Positions 15,367-23,139 of a stretch of 30,116 bases of DNA are shown here, in pieces. The position numbers and the translations under genes are program-made. Below the pieces are notes generated by a model, which was not told where the DNA came from, ran no database searches, and saw only the letters and a list, made by a program, of their open reading frames with translations. The stretch lies in the NCBI GenBank assembly GCA_002314055.1, contig DCBP01000110.1, positions 1 through 30,116 on the forward strand, given 5' to 3'. The stretch is from Prevotella sp. UBA1104 (GTDB lineage Bacteria > Bacteroidota > Bacteroidia > Bacteroidales > Bacteroidaceae). Within the stretch, counting starts at the first letter, position 1. Every line of letters begins with the position of its first letter.

Positions 15367-15990
15367 ATGGAAGAAATCCTGAAATATTTCCCGAATATCA
15401 CAGAGAAACAGAAAGAGCAGTTTGCTGCCTTAGATGAACTATACAGAGACTGGAATGCAAAAATCAATGTCATCTCGCGAAAGGACATTGATAACTTGTA
15501 TACCCACCATGTGTTGCATTCACTTGCAATAGCTAAATCTATATCGTTCCGTCCGGGTACGAATGTTCTTGATTTTGGAACAGGAGGAGGTTTTCCTGGA
15601 ATCCCTCTCGCTATAATGTTCCCGGAAGTAAACTTCAAAATGATTGACGGTACGGGAAAGAAAATAAAGGTAGTCAACGAAGTTGCCACGGCTATCGGAC
15701 TTGAGAATGTCAATGCCGTACACTTGCGCGGCGAAGAGGAAAAAGGAAAGTACGACTTCGTTGTAAGCAGGGCTGTTATGCCACTACCCGACCTAATCAA
15801 AATTATAAAGAAGAATTTCGCAAAAGAACAGCGCAATTCCCTTCCAAACGGTCTACTGTGTCTTAAAGGAGGAAATGTGGAAGAAGAGATGAAGCCATTC
15901 AAGAAAATCGCTGAAGCTGTAGAAATTACAAACTGGTTTGAAGACAGCTGGTTTAAGGACAAGTTTGTAATATACGTTCCTGCCAACTAA
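15367..15990 (+). CDS. rsmG: 16S rRNA (guanine-527-N7) methyltransferase
   Basis: 207 aa, normal size. It uses S-adenosylmethionine to methylate G527 of 16S rRNA in the 30S subunit. The SAM-binding loop is VLDFGTGGGFPGIPLA (about residues 67-82), followed by an acidic strand end and a GKK basic segment (MIDGTGKKIKVVNEVA) and the VVSRAV motif. It is the first gene of a four-gene operon and is launched by the promoter repeat. The next start is 13 nt downstream. The nearly full-length open frame on the opposite strand is a shadow. Confidence 0.95.
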   Translation: MEEILKYFPNITEKQKEQFAALDELYRDWNAKINVISRKDIDNLYTHHVLHSLAIAKSISFRPGTNVLDFGTGGGFPGIPLAIMFPEVNFKMIDGTGKKIKVVNEVATAIGLENVNAVHLRGEEEKGKYDFVVSRAVMPLPDLIKIIKKNFAKEQRNSLPNGLLCLKGGNVEEEMKPFKKIAEAVEITNWFEDSWFKDKFVIYVPAN

Positions 15991-16003
15991 AAGAATTTTC
16001 ATT

Positions 16004-16645
16004 ATGCATATCGAGAGATTTGTATGTAACATGTTTCAAGAAAACTGTTACATAATGAGCGATGACACTAAAGAATGCGTTATAATAGACTGCGGTGCAT
16101 TTTATGAAGAAGAGCGCAAAGCAATTGTTGAATATATAAACGACAATAAACTGATGCCAAAGCATCTTATATGCACTCACGCTCATATAGACCATAACTT
16201 CGGGGATAATACGATATATGATGCTTTCTCTCTTAAACCGGAAGTTTCATATAAAGACAAAATATTAATGGAACATCTGCCGGAACAGGCTAAGGCTTTT
16301 ATCGGACTTTCATATAAGGAGTCAATTCCTGCAGTTGGAAAATATTTTGACGAGGATTATACAATAAGCTTTGGTAATCATAAGCTTAGCGTAATTCCCA
16401 CACCTGGCCACACCCCGGGCTCTGTCATGTTCTATTGCAAGGAAGAAAAGGTGGCATTCTCTGGAGACACACTTTTCAAGCTGAGTATCGGGAGGACAGA
16501 TTTTCAATTGGGCAGCTATCCTGACATAATCGAGAGTCTGAAAAAAATAGCAAAACTATTGCCCGACGATACTGTCGTCTTGCCCGGACACTCAGAACAG
16601 ACAAGTATCGGTTTTGAAAAAGCACACAATCCATACTTTAAATAA
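16004..16645 (+). CDS. Metallo-beta-lactamase-fold hydrolase (glyoxalase II-like)
   Basis: 213 aa. The metal motif T-H59-x-H61-x-D63-H64 (THAHIDHNFG) is followed by a His in PTPGHTPGSVMFY, an Asp in FSGDTLF and a His in VLPGHSEQTS, the complete binuclear metal set of glyoxalase II-type enzymes. Length matches the short YcbL/GloB-like group that lacks the larger C-terminal substrate domain of classical GloB. It probably hydrolyses a thioester such as S-lactoylglutathione or another acyl-thiol, but the substrate is not certain. It lies 13 nt after rsmG and 33 nt before ruvC. Confidence 0.88.
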   Translation: MHIERFVCNMFQENCYIMSDDTKECVIIDCGAFYEEERKAIVEYINDNKLMPKHLICTHAHIDHNFGDNTIYDAFSLKPEVSYKDKILMEHLPEQAKAFIGLSYKESIPAVGKYFDEDYTISFGNHKLSVIPTPGHTPGSVMFYCKEEKVAFSGDTLFKLSIGRTDFQLGSYPDIIESLKKIAKLLPDDTVVLPGHSEQTSIGFEKAHNPYFK

Positions 16646-16678
16646 AGGTAAAAAAAATAATAGAATAAGAGAACGAGA

Positions 16679-17266
16679 TTGAAAAAAGAAAAGATTATAC
16701 TCGGTATCGACCCTGGAACAAATGTAATGGGGTACGGTCTGCTGAAAGTTACAGGCAACAAGGCTGAGATGATGGCAATGGGCGTCATCGACATGAGGAA
16801 GGAACACGACCCCTATCTGAGACTTGGAAGGATTTTTGAGCGTGTTACCGGCATTATAGATGAATTTCTACCCGACGAGATGGCTATCGAAGCACCATTT
16901 TTCGGCAAAAACGTACAGTCGATGCTTAAACTCGGAAGAGCTCAAGGAGTAGCTATTGCCGCAGCAATACACCACGACGTGCCAATCCATGAATATGCTC
17001 CACTGAAAATAAAAATGGCTATTACGGGACAGGGACAGGCGTCGAAAGAACAAGTGGCAGCAATGCTCACCCGGATGCTCAACATATCAAACAAGGATAA
17101 GGTTCCGTTTATGGATGCTACCGACGCCTTGGCTGCGGCATATTGTCATTTCTTGCAAGCCGGACGCCCTGAAGTCAGCACGAGCTATCATGGATGGAAG
17201 GATTTTATAAGCAAGAATAAAGGCAGAGTGCAAGCTAATCAGCTTGCACTCTTGAAAAAGAAATAA
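16679..17266 (+). CDS. ruvC: Crossover junction endodeoxyribonuclease RuvC
   Basis: 195 aa. It is the Holliday-junction resolvase that works with RuvAB. All four catalytic acids are present: D11 in GIDPGT, E71 in AIEAPFFGKN, and D146 and D149 in MDATDALAAAYCH. The start is TTG at 16679; no in-frame ATG or GTG lies between it and the upstream in-frame TAG at 16661, and a later start would lose the first strand. Its final codons form a perfect 12-bp hairpin (17225-17252) just before the next gene. RuvA and RuvB are not in the window. Confidence 0.94.
   Translation: MKKEKIILGIDPGTNVMGYGLLKVTGNKAEMMAMGVIDMRKEHDPYLRLGRIFERVTGIIDEFLPDEMAIEAPFFGKNVQSMLKLGRAQGVAIAAAIHHDVPIHEYAPLKIKMAITGQGQASKEQVAAMLTRMLNISNKDKVPFMDATDALAAAYCHFLQAGRPEVSTSYHGWKDFISKNKGRVQANQLALLKKK
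17225..17252 (+). other. Perfect 12-bp hairpin at the 3' end of ruvC
   Basis: AGAGTGCAAGCT (17225-17236) and AGCTTGCACTCT (17241-17252) flank an AATC tetraloop. The hairpin sits within the last codons of ruvC (encoding QANQLALL) and 26 nt before the ABC gene start. No T-run follows on either strand, so it is more likely an mRNA processing or stability element, or a weak attenuator, than a terminator. Confidence 0.7.
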
Positions 17267-17278
17267 CAAGACACAAAC

Positions 17279-18793
17279 ATGCAAAAGATTATAGATATTA
17301 ATAACGGCATCGCCCGCATGCCAGAATGGAACATGGCTGAGCCGGTTAACTTTTCCCTCTGCGACGGTGAACATATAGCCATAGTAGGAAAGAACGGTAG
17401 TGGAAAATCAATGTTTGTCAGCATGATTACTGGAGCCCATCCCTTGAAACTCGGTCAACCCGTATACGATTTCAGTCCGAGCGAAAAGGCATACGTGTCT
17501 GAAAACATTAAATGCATATCTTTTGAGGATGCATATGGCAGTGGTGTGGAGCACTACTACTTGCAACAGCGGTGGAACATGCACGACATTGATGCTGAAA
17601 CACCGACTGTAAGGGACGAGTTAGAGAAAGAGCTTAATATTATTGGAATTCTTTCTGATGAACAAAAGGAAATAAAGAAACATCTCTACAATGTATTTCA
17701 TATTGAAGAGATGCTTGACAAATACGTGATATCCCTGTCGAGCGGCGAACTGAGAAAACTGCATCTTACAAAATGTCTGCTCTCCGCACCTAGAGTATTG
17801 ATTCTCGACAACCCCTTTATTGGTTTGGATAGAGAGACGAGGGATTTTCTGAAGATTCTGCTCGGCGAACTTGCAAAATCAATGCATATTCAGATTATTC
17901 TTGTCTTGTCTAAAATTGATGATATTCCGGAGTTTATCACTCATGTCGTAGAAGTCAAAGACATGAAGATTACCCCTAAAACAACGTATGAGGAATTTCT
18001 GAAGAATATTGAGAACAGAAGGAGAATATACAATATTGATAAAACGGAAACTGAGAAGATAAGAAAACTCGTTGCCGACATTCCTTACGACAAAGCTCAA
18101 AGAGTGAATGGCGGTAGCGATGAAATTGTAAATCTAAATAATATCTGTATAAAATACGGCAAACGAACCATTCTTAAAGACCTCTCATGGACTGTACGTA
18201 GCGGAGAGCGTTGGGCATTAAACGGACAGAACGGAGCAGGAAAATCAACACTGCTGAGCTTAATCTGTGCAGACAATCCACAAAGCTATGCCTGCGACAT
18301 TCGACTTTTTGGAAAGGAACGTGGCTCCGGGGAAAGCATCTGGGAAATTAAAAAACGCATCGGTTATGTATCTCCTGAGATGCACAGGGCTTATAAACAG
18401 AATATTGAAGTGATACGCATTATAGCGAGCGGAGCTAAAGATTCTGTTGGTCTTTATGCAAAACCTACTGCTGAAGAATATGAGAACTGCAAGAGATGGA
18501 TGAAAATCTTCGGCATAGAAAAAATGAAAGACAGAAAGTTTCTGTCTCTATCGAGCGGCGAGCAACGCCTCGTCTTGCTGGCAAGAGCTTTCGTAAAAGA
18601 TTCTCAACTGCTTATTCTTGATGAACCGTTTCACGGACTGGATGATACGAAGCGGGAAATGGTACGCACTATAATTGATACCTTTGCAAGAAGAAAGGAT
18701 AAAACAATAATAATGGTCAGCCACTACAAAGATGAATATCCATCGTGTATCGACCATGAAATGCTACTTAAAAAGGTTGTGGATTTAGATTAA
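17279..18793 (+). CDS. Tandem ABC ATPase, ModF-like
   Basis: 504 aa with two nucleotide-binding domains and no membrane segment. Domain 1 has Walker A GKNGSGKS, signature LSSGE and Walker B LILDNPF; the catalytic Glu that follows Asp177 is Asn178. Domain 2 has canonical GQNGAGKST, LSSGE and LILDEPF. The layout resembles ModF/PhrA of E. coli rather than translational ABC-F proteins, as the long linker typical of ABC-F is not evident. No permease gene is adjacent. The start is 12 nt after ruvC, so it is the last gene of the rsmG operon. Its role is uncertain; molybdate transport is only a family-level suggestion. Confidence 0.82.
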   Translation: MQKIIDINNGIARMPEWNMAEPVNFSLCDGEHIAIVGKNGSGKSMFVSMITGAHPLKLGQPVYDFSPSEKAYVSENIKCISFEDAYGSGVEHYYLQQRWNMHDIDAETPTVRDELEKELNIIGILSDEQKEIKKHLYNVFHIEEMLDKYVISLSSGELRKLHLTKCLLSAPRVLILDNPFIGLDRETRDFLKILLGELAKSMHIQIILVLSKIDDIPEFITHVVEVKDMKITPKTTYEEFLKNIENRRRIYNIDKTETEKIRKLVADIPYDKAQRVNGGSDEIVNLNNICIKYGKRTILKDLSWTVRSGERWALNGQNGAGKSTLLSLICADNPQSYACDIRLFGKERGSGESIWEIKKRIGYVSPEMHRAYKQNIEVIRIIASGAKDSVGLYAKPTAEEYENCKRWMKIFGIEKMKDRKFLSLSSGEQRLVLLARAFVKDSQLLILDEPFHGLDDTKREMVRTIIDTFARRKDKTIIMVSHYKDEYPSCIDHEMLLKKVVDLD

Positions 18794-18872
18794 CGACAAC
18801 GGTAGTTGTTAATAATTTTCAAATTTATAACATCTAAAGTGTATTGAAGCATGATTATATAAGGATTTTATC

Positions 18873-18880
18873 TAAATTTG
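18873..18880 (+). promoter_or_regulatory. -7 box of the small secreted protein gene
   Basis: TAAATTTG matches TAnnTTTG exactly. The start point would be near 18887, which excludes the in-frame ATG at 18878 and supports the ATG at 18917. No good -33 box is seen at 19-21 nt. Confidence 0.55.
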
Positions 18881-18916
18881 CACTATATAAACTTAAGAAA
18901 AGAATTTGAGTACTTT

Positions 18917-19402
18917 ATGAAAAAGATTATTGCAATTTTTATTTTTTGCTCCGTATATATAGCGAACTCTAATGCCCAAAAGGTTTATCAAGAGATATTG
19001 CGACTGTCGGAAAAGGGGGCAAAAGACAAGACCAAGGATATTGACAGCAGGAAGATAGCTACTTTCAAAGTTGATGAACTAAAATATATGGCAATGAAAA
19101 CACGCGAGGCAATGCCAGACAGCAGTGTTACCGTTCTCGACAACCAGGCGTATGCCATGTATGACTTCGTCAACTTGTATGTAAAGAAGCTGTCTGATGC
19201 AAAGAATAAAAAGAGTAAAGAAAACATTCTCTCTATTTTCAAAAACGCATCAATACAGAACCCACGCTTCAATGATATGGATCTTGAACTTGTGGAGAGT
19301 TATATCCGAACAAAAGGATATATCACGCAGTTCTCTCTTGATACCGATTGGATTAAGGCTATAGAGCAAGCTCGTGCTGAGCTTAGAAAAAAAGGACTAT
19401 AA
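18917..19402 (+). CDS. Small secreted protein of unknown function
   Basis: 161 aa from the ATG at 18917. This start gives a clean Sec signal peptide (KKIIAIFIFCSVYIANSNA, cleavage likely after Ala20), whereas the longer frame from 18878 puts 13 residues in front of it. The mature part is helical and charged (Lys/Asp/Glu-rich) with no Cys after the signal. I recognise no domain or catalytic motif. It is a single-gene transcript, with a -7 box at 18873-18880 and a terminator hairpin at 19426-19468. It is probably periplasmic. Confidence 0.75.
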   Translation: MKKIIAIFIFCSVYIANSNAQKVYQEILRLSEKGAKDKTKDIDSRKIATFKVDELKYMAMKTREAMPDSSVTVLDNQAYAMYDFVNLYVKKLSDAKNKKSKENILSIFKNASIQNPRFNDMDLELVESYIRTKGYITQFSLDTDWIKAIEQARAELRKKGL

Positions 19403-19425
19403 TAGAAAAAGAAAAAACAAATAAT

Positions 19426-19468
19426 AATCCCTCTCAGTTTTCAATAAATGTGAAGACCAAGAGGGATT
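19426..19468. terminator. Bidirectional intrinsic terminator
   Basis: A 9-bp stem, AATCCCTCT (19426-19434) with AGAGGGATT (19460-19468), has a 25-nt loop and lies between convergent genes. The minus-strand tail is very T-rich (the plus strand reads A-rich at 19404-19425). The plus-strand tail is T/A-rich. It serves the manC operon best and probably the secreted-protein gene too. Confidence 0.75.
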
Positions 19469-19489
19469 GTCTTATATATATATGTTTTA

Positions 19490-20551
19490 TCAATTCTGAC
19501 CCGAGAACTGCTTTATTCTCTGTTCTTCCGACAGTTTGCAGATAAGCAAACGATTATCATGCTCGGCAACGATATATCCGTCGAGACCTTGCACCACAAC
19601 CTGCTTTTCACCAACAGCATGTACTATCGTATTACGAGTATCATACAATGATACATTATTACCGATAACACCATTGCCATACTCATCATGACGGGTCTGA
19701 GTCAACAAAGACCCCCAGGTGCCGAGGTCGCTCCAACCGAAGTCTGCCGGACAAACGAAAATCTCCTCAGCCTTTTCCATGATAGCATAATCTACAGAAA
19801 TATTTTCACACTCAGGGAAACGCTCATCTATCACCTGCTGCTCCTTTTCTGTTCCGTAAACGTCTGTCATCTCCTCGAAGATATTAGCCAACGCAGGCTG
19901 ATATACACGGAAGGCATTAACTATTGTATGAACACTCCACAAGAAGATACCGGCATTCCAGAAATAATTCTTCTCACTGAGATACCTCTTCGCTGTTTCC
20001 AAATCCGGTTTCTCCTTAAATGAATCAACGCGGTAAATCTCCTTGTTGCGAGGAGAACAAGATGTAAGGTCTGCTTGAATATAACCATAACCTGTTTCCG
20101 GACGTGTGGCATGCATACCGAGAGTTACAATGGAATCCGTCTCTCCTGTAAAGCGAAGACAGTTTGTTATAACTCTTTTAAACTCCGGCACGTTCATTAC
20201 GATATGATCGCTTGGCGTAACAACTACATTTGCATCAGGACACTGCGACTTAATTCTCCAGCTAACGTATGCAATACAAGGTGCCGTATTGCGACGACAA
20301 GGTTCACAGAGGATATTGCCTGCCGGAACTTCCGGCAACTGCTCACGAACCAAATCGCAATAAGTTTTATTTGTTACAATCCATACATTTTCCGGTGGAC
20401 AAATAGACTCAAAACGATCATATGTCAACTGCAAAAGCGAACGTCCTACGCCAAGGACATCTATAAATTGTTTTGGTCTCTCCGGTGTGCTCATCGGCCA
20501 AAAGCGACTGCCTACTCCACCTGCCATTATTACAAGATGATTGTTATTCAT
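19490..20551 (-). CDS. manC: Mannose-1-phosphate guanylyltransferase
   Basis: 353 aa, the short single-domain form without the fused phosphomannose isomerase domain of the long ManC/AlgA type. It makes GDP-mannose from mannose-1-phosphate and GTP for GDP-fucose, glycans and capsule. The nucleotide-binding signature MAGGVGSRFWPMSTPERPKQ spans about residues 9-28. TPSDHIV and FKEKPD motifs, and FWNAGIFLWSV further on, match the pyrophosphorylase active site. It lies 19 nt after ilvA on the same strand as the last gene of the cluster. Confidence 0.95.
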   Translation of the reverse strand: MNNNHLVIMAGGVGSRFWPMSTPERPKQFIDVLGVGRSLLQLTYDRFESICPPENVWIVTNKTYCDLVREQLPEVPAGNILCEPCRRNTAPCIAYVSWRIKSQCPDANVVVTPSDHIVMNVPEFKRVITNCLRFTGETDSIVTLGMHATRPETGYGYIQADLTSCSPRNKEIYRVDSFKEKPDLETAKRYLSEKNYFWNAGIFLWSVHTIVNAFRVYQPALANIFEEMTDVYGTEKEQQVIDERFPECENISVDYAIMEKAEEIFVCPADFGWSDLGTWGSLLTQTRHDEYGNGVIGNNVSLYDTRNTIVHAVGEKQVVVQGLDGYIVAEHDNRLLICKLSEEQRIKQFSGQN

Positions 20552-20570
20552 AATCTTATCGTTTTAAATA

Positions 20571-21764
20571 TTATACAAGTTTAAAGCCCTCATTTCTCAA
20601 AGCCGTGAGAATTTTCTGGACATGCTCATCATTTCTTGTTTCACATATTACGCGCAAGATACATGCATTTACATGCTCACTGTAATTGTTTCGGTCGTGG
20701 TGAACACTGGTGATATTTGCTCCCTCACGGGCTATTACCTTTGCCACCTCAACAAGCATTCCGGGTTTATCGTCAAGTTCAACGTTAATGATGGCAATCC
20801 TGCCGCTCTTTGCCAGACCTCTTCTCACAACACGGTTGAGAATCGTCACGTCAATATTACCGCCACTGACAACACACACAACCTTTTTGCCTTTTACCGG
20901 AATCTTATTAAACATTACCGCAGCGACACTTGTTGCACCTGCACCCTCTGCCACCACTTTTTCTTTCTCCAGCAGTTGCAGTATGGCAGCACAAATCTCA
21001 TCTTCACTGACAGTAACTATATCATCTACATATTTCCGACAGATATCGAAAGTCAACTCGCCCGGTTCTTTCACACAGATACCATCGGCAATTGTCGATA
21101 CAGAATCAAGAATCTCACGCTTATTGTCGTGCAAGCTTTGAACCATACTTGCTGCTCCTGCAGCCTGCACTCCATATACCTTAATTCTCGGATTAAGAGA
21201 CTTCAAGGCAAAGGCAACACCACTGATAAGTCCGCCACCACCAACAGGAACAACAACTGCGTCAAAATCATCGACTTGATCTATAAGTTCCAAACCGATA
21301 GTACCCTGTCCGGCAATTACATTCTCATCATCAAAAGGATGCACAAAAGTATAACCCTTCTCATCACGCAGTTCAATAGCCTTGTTGTAGGCATCATCAT
21401 AAACACCCGGCACGAGACATACCTCTGCCCCATAGCCTTTAGTAGCCTCAACCTTGCTTATCGGCGCACCGGCAGGCAAACAGATGAGTGACTTAATACC
21501 ATGCGCGGTGGCTCCCAAAGCCACGCCCTGAGCATGGTTACCGGCAGAACAGGCTATTACGCCGTGAGATTTCTCTTCCTCGCTCAGCTGGGAAATTTTA
21601 TAGCATGCTCCCCTTACTTTAAAGGAACCTGTACGCTGCAGACATTCAAGTTTCAGATAAACCTCACATTCAGGATTCACCTGAGGAGCGTGCACTACTT
21701 CAGTCTGCCTTATCACCTTGCCCAATTCATAACGTGCTCTATAAAAATTGTCTAAATTCAACAT
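20571..21764 (-). CDS. ilvA: Threonine ammonia-lyase (threonine dehydratase)
   Basis: 397 aa. It is a PLP enzyme that converts threonine to 2-oxobutanoate and ammonia, the entry to isoleucine synthesis. The PLP lysine is K49 in GSFKVRGA, the phosphate-binding loop is GGGGL (175-179), and ACSAGNHAQG is the conserved Asn-containing loop. The C-terminal about 70 residues (IAIINVELDDKPGMLVEVAK onward) form one ACT domain. This length and single ACT domain match the TdcB/short IlvA group, so its allosteric control differs from the 514-aa E. coli IlvA with two ACT-like domains. It lies between the LysM glucosaminidase (29 nt) and manC (19 nt). Confidence 0.94.
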   Translation of the reverse strand: MLNLDNFYRARYELGKVIRQTEVVHAPQVNPECEVYLKLECLQRTGSFKVRGACYKISQLSEEEKSHGVIACSAGNHAQGVALGATAHGIKSLICLPAGAPISKVEATKGYGAEVCLVPGVYDDAYNKAIELRDEKGYTFVHPFDDENVIAGQGTIGLELIDQVDDFDAVVVPVGGGGLISGVAFALKSLNPRIKVYGVQAAGAASMVQSLHDNKREILDSVSTIADGICVKEPGELTFDICRKYVDDIVTVSEDEICAAILQLLEKEKVVAEGAGATSVAAVMFNKIPVKGKKVVCVVSGGNIDVTILNRVVRRGLAKSGRIAIINVELDDKPGMLVEVAKVIAREGANITSVHHDRNNYSEHVNACILRVICETRNDEHVQKILTALRNEGFKLV

Positions 21765-21793
21765 AGCGTTATATATTTTAGAGTTAACTTCTT

Positions 21794-22714
21794 TTATCTT
21801 ACCCTTAATTTATCGCCTACTTTAATCTGATAATCCGGCGAGAGTCCGTTTTTCTTATACAAGCTCTTCAGTCGAATGCCATAATATTGTGCGATACTGT
21901 ACATACTGTCGCCAACCTTTACTACATGAGGTCTATTCTTGTAGTTCTTGTCAGCCTTTTTCTGTTTTTTCTTCAGATAAATAACTTCACCGACAACAAG
22001 TTTGTCGTTTTTTCCACGTTCATTATATTTTGCGATTTTCCTATACGAAAGTCCAAGTTCTTTTCCGAGCGAGCGGAAGGTATCTCCTTCCTTTACGACA
22101 ACATAATAGTTCTTATTATATATATGTATAGGATGAGCGATACCACCCTTTGCTGCAGGATTATCCTTATAGGCACGCTGCTCCATGAAACGGTCATATT
22201 TTTTCGCCTTGTCATATTCGTGCAACTTATACAGTTCGATGATACCTATAAGCTTTTGGGCATATGTCGGACTCGTAGCATAGCCACATTTCTTCAGCCC
22301 TTTAGCCCATGACTTGTAGTCATCCTTATCGAGCGAGAACAGGCTGCTGTATCTTGGCTGACTTGTAAGCAGAAGACTATGGTCCTCATAACTCTCAAAA
22401 ACATTGTTATATGCACGGAAACATTCCTGCTTCTCATCATCGTCATGATACGTTTTACGTCCCGTCCATCCATGACACTTTATACCAAAATGGTTGTTGC
22501 CTCTTGTTGCAAGATCGCTGTATCCGGCTCCGCTCTCAAGCAACCCCTGGGCAAGAGTTATACTTGCCGGAATCTTATACTTGAGCATCTGTTCTATTGC
22601 CAAATCTCGATATTGGTTTATATATGTCTGATAACGCTGATTCCATTTCATCTGTCCCCCACAAAGCAATGTGAAGCAACAAAATACAACCAGCAAAATT
22701 TTTCTTTTGTTCAT
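21794..22714 (-). CDS. LysM-containing N-acetylglucosaminidase
   Basis: 306 aa from the ATG at 22714; a longer frame to 22747 would put 11 residues before the signal peptide and overlaps the promoter. The N-terminus NKRKILLVVFCCFTLLCG is a secretion signal. Residues about 25-170 match the GH73/glucosaminidase fold with the catalytic Glu60 in ITLAQGLLESGAG and a NNHFGIKCHGW segment. Two LysM peptidoglycan-binding modules follow (about 203-247 and 261-306). It cuts the glycan strand of peptidoglycan in the periplasm and probably acts in growth or cell separation. It is the first gene of a cluster with ilvA and manC. Confidence 0.92.
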   Translation of the reverse strand: MNKRKILLVVFCCFTLLCGGQMKWNQRYQTYINQYRDLAIEQMLKYKIPASITLAQGLLESGAGYSDLATRGNNHFGIKCHGWTGRKTYHDDDEKQECFRAYNNVFESYEDHSLLLTSQPRYSSLFSLDKDDYKSWAKGLKKCGYATSPTYAQKLIGIIELYKLHEYDKAKKYDRFMEQRAYKDNPAAKGGIAHPIHIYNKNYYVVVKEGDTFRSLGKELGLSYRKIAKYNERGKNDKLVVGEVIYLKKKQKKADKNYKNRPHVVKVGDSMYSIAQYYGIRLKSLYKKNGLSPDYQIKVGDKLRVR

Positions 22715-22733
22715 ATAATCGGTAATAATGATA

Positions 22734-22741
22734 CAAAGATA
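22734..22741 (-). promoter_or_regulatory. -7 box of the LysM glucosaminidase operon
   Basis: Minus-strand TATCTTTG matches TAnnTTTG exactly, 20 nt before the ATG at 22714. The expected -33 position (22761-22764) reads TTCG on the minus strand, a weak match. The start point would fall close to the ATG at 22714, which supports the shorter start. Confidence 0.55.
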
Positions 22742-22810
22742 ATGCAAAAATCCGATTAAGCGAACAGAATATGAATTTTTTCTTGTTTTATATTATAAGG
22801 TTTGCCGTAT

Positions 22811-22858
22811 AAAACAAAAAAGAGCAATCTTTTCAGACCACTCTTCATATATTGCTCT
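22811..22858 (-). terminator. Terminator of the tRNA transcript
   Basis: An 8-bp stem, AGAGCAAT (22821-22828) with ATTGCTCT (22851-22858), has a 22-nt loop. On the minus strand it is followed by a T-rich tail (plus strand A-rich at 22811-22820). It lies 27 nt after the end of tRNA-Gly. Confidence 0.7.
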
Positions 22859-22884
22859 CTCACTTTCAATGTTTTATTCTTTTG

Positions 22885-22957
22885 AGCGGTAAACGGGACT
22901 CGGACCCGCGACCCCCAGCTTGGGAAGCTAGTGCTCTACCAACTGAGCTATTACCGC
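22885..22957 (-). tRNA. tRNA-Gly (anticodon CCC)
   Basis: 73 nt. The acceptor stem GCGGTAA pairs with TTACCGC, with U73 as discriminator and no coded CCA. The D arm is standard, the anticodon stem CTAGC/GCTGG encloses loop TTCCCAA (anticodon CCC, reads GGG), and the T stem is GCGGG/CCCGT. The T-loop reads TCCGAGT, so position 55 is C instead of the nearly universal U. It lies 8 nt after tRNA-Thr and shares its transcript. Confidence 0.95.
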
Positions 22958-22965
22958 AATTTATG

Positions 22966-23038
<73 letters not shown>

Positions 23039-23081
23039 AAGAAAAAGAGCTTTTAAGACTTTCTTTTCCTTTAAAGCGGTG

Positions 23082-23112
23082 CAAAGATAATACATATTTT
23101 TGTATATGCAAA
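23082..23112 (-). promoter_or_regulatory. Promoter of the tRNA-Thr/tRNA-Gly transcript
   Basis: Minus-strand TTTG (23109-23112), a 19-nt spacer, then TATCTTTG (23082-23089), a perfect consensus. It starts 27 nt after the uvrA stop. No terminator is visible between uvrA and this promoter, so uvrA transcripts may read into the tRNAs. Confidence 0.75.
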
Positions 23113-23139
23113 ATCTTTTCGACCTATTTTTTAAAATAT

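Noticed and set aside
15363..15986. 207-aa minus-strand frame covering rsmG almost exactly
   Set aside because: It mirrors a gene with clear SAM-binding motifs and its own translation shows no domain; it is an antisense shadow.
17279..18793. ABC-F translation factor
   Set aside because: Two ABC domains fit at first sight, but the long charged linker between them typical of ABC-F is not apparent and the layout is closer to ModF.
19470..19485. TA-dinucleotide run as a regulatory repeat
   Set aside because: Simple low-complexity A/T in a terminator tail; no evidence for phase variation.
20622..21491. 289-aa plus-strand frame inside ilvA
   Set aside because: The composition (Cys, Thr, Asn, His, Tyr-rich) is that of an antisense frame; ilvA has all PLP and ACT motifs.
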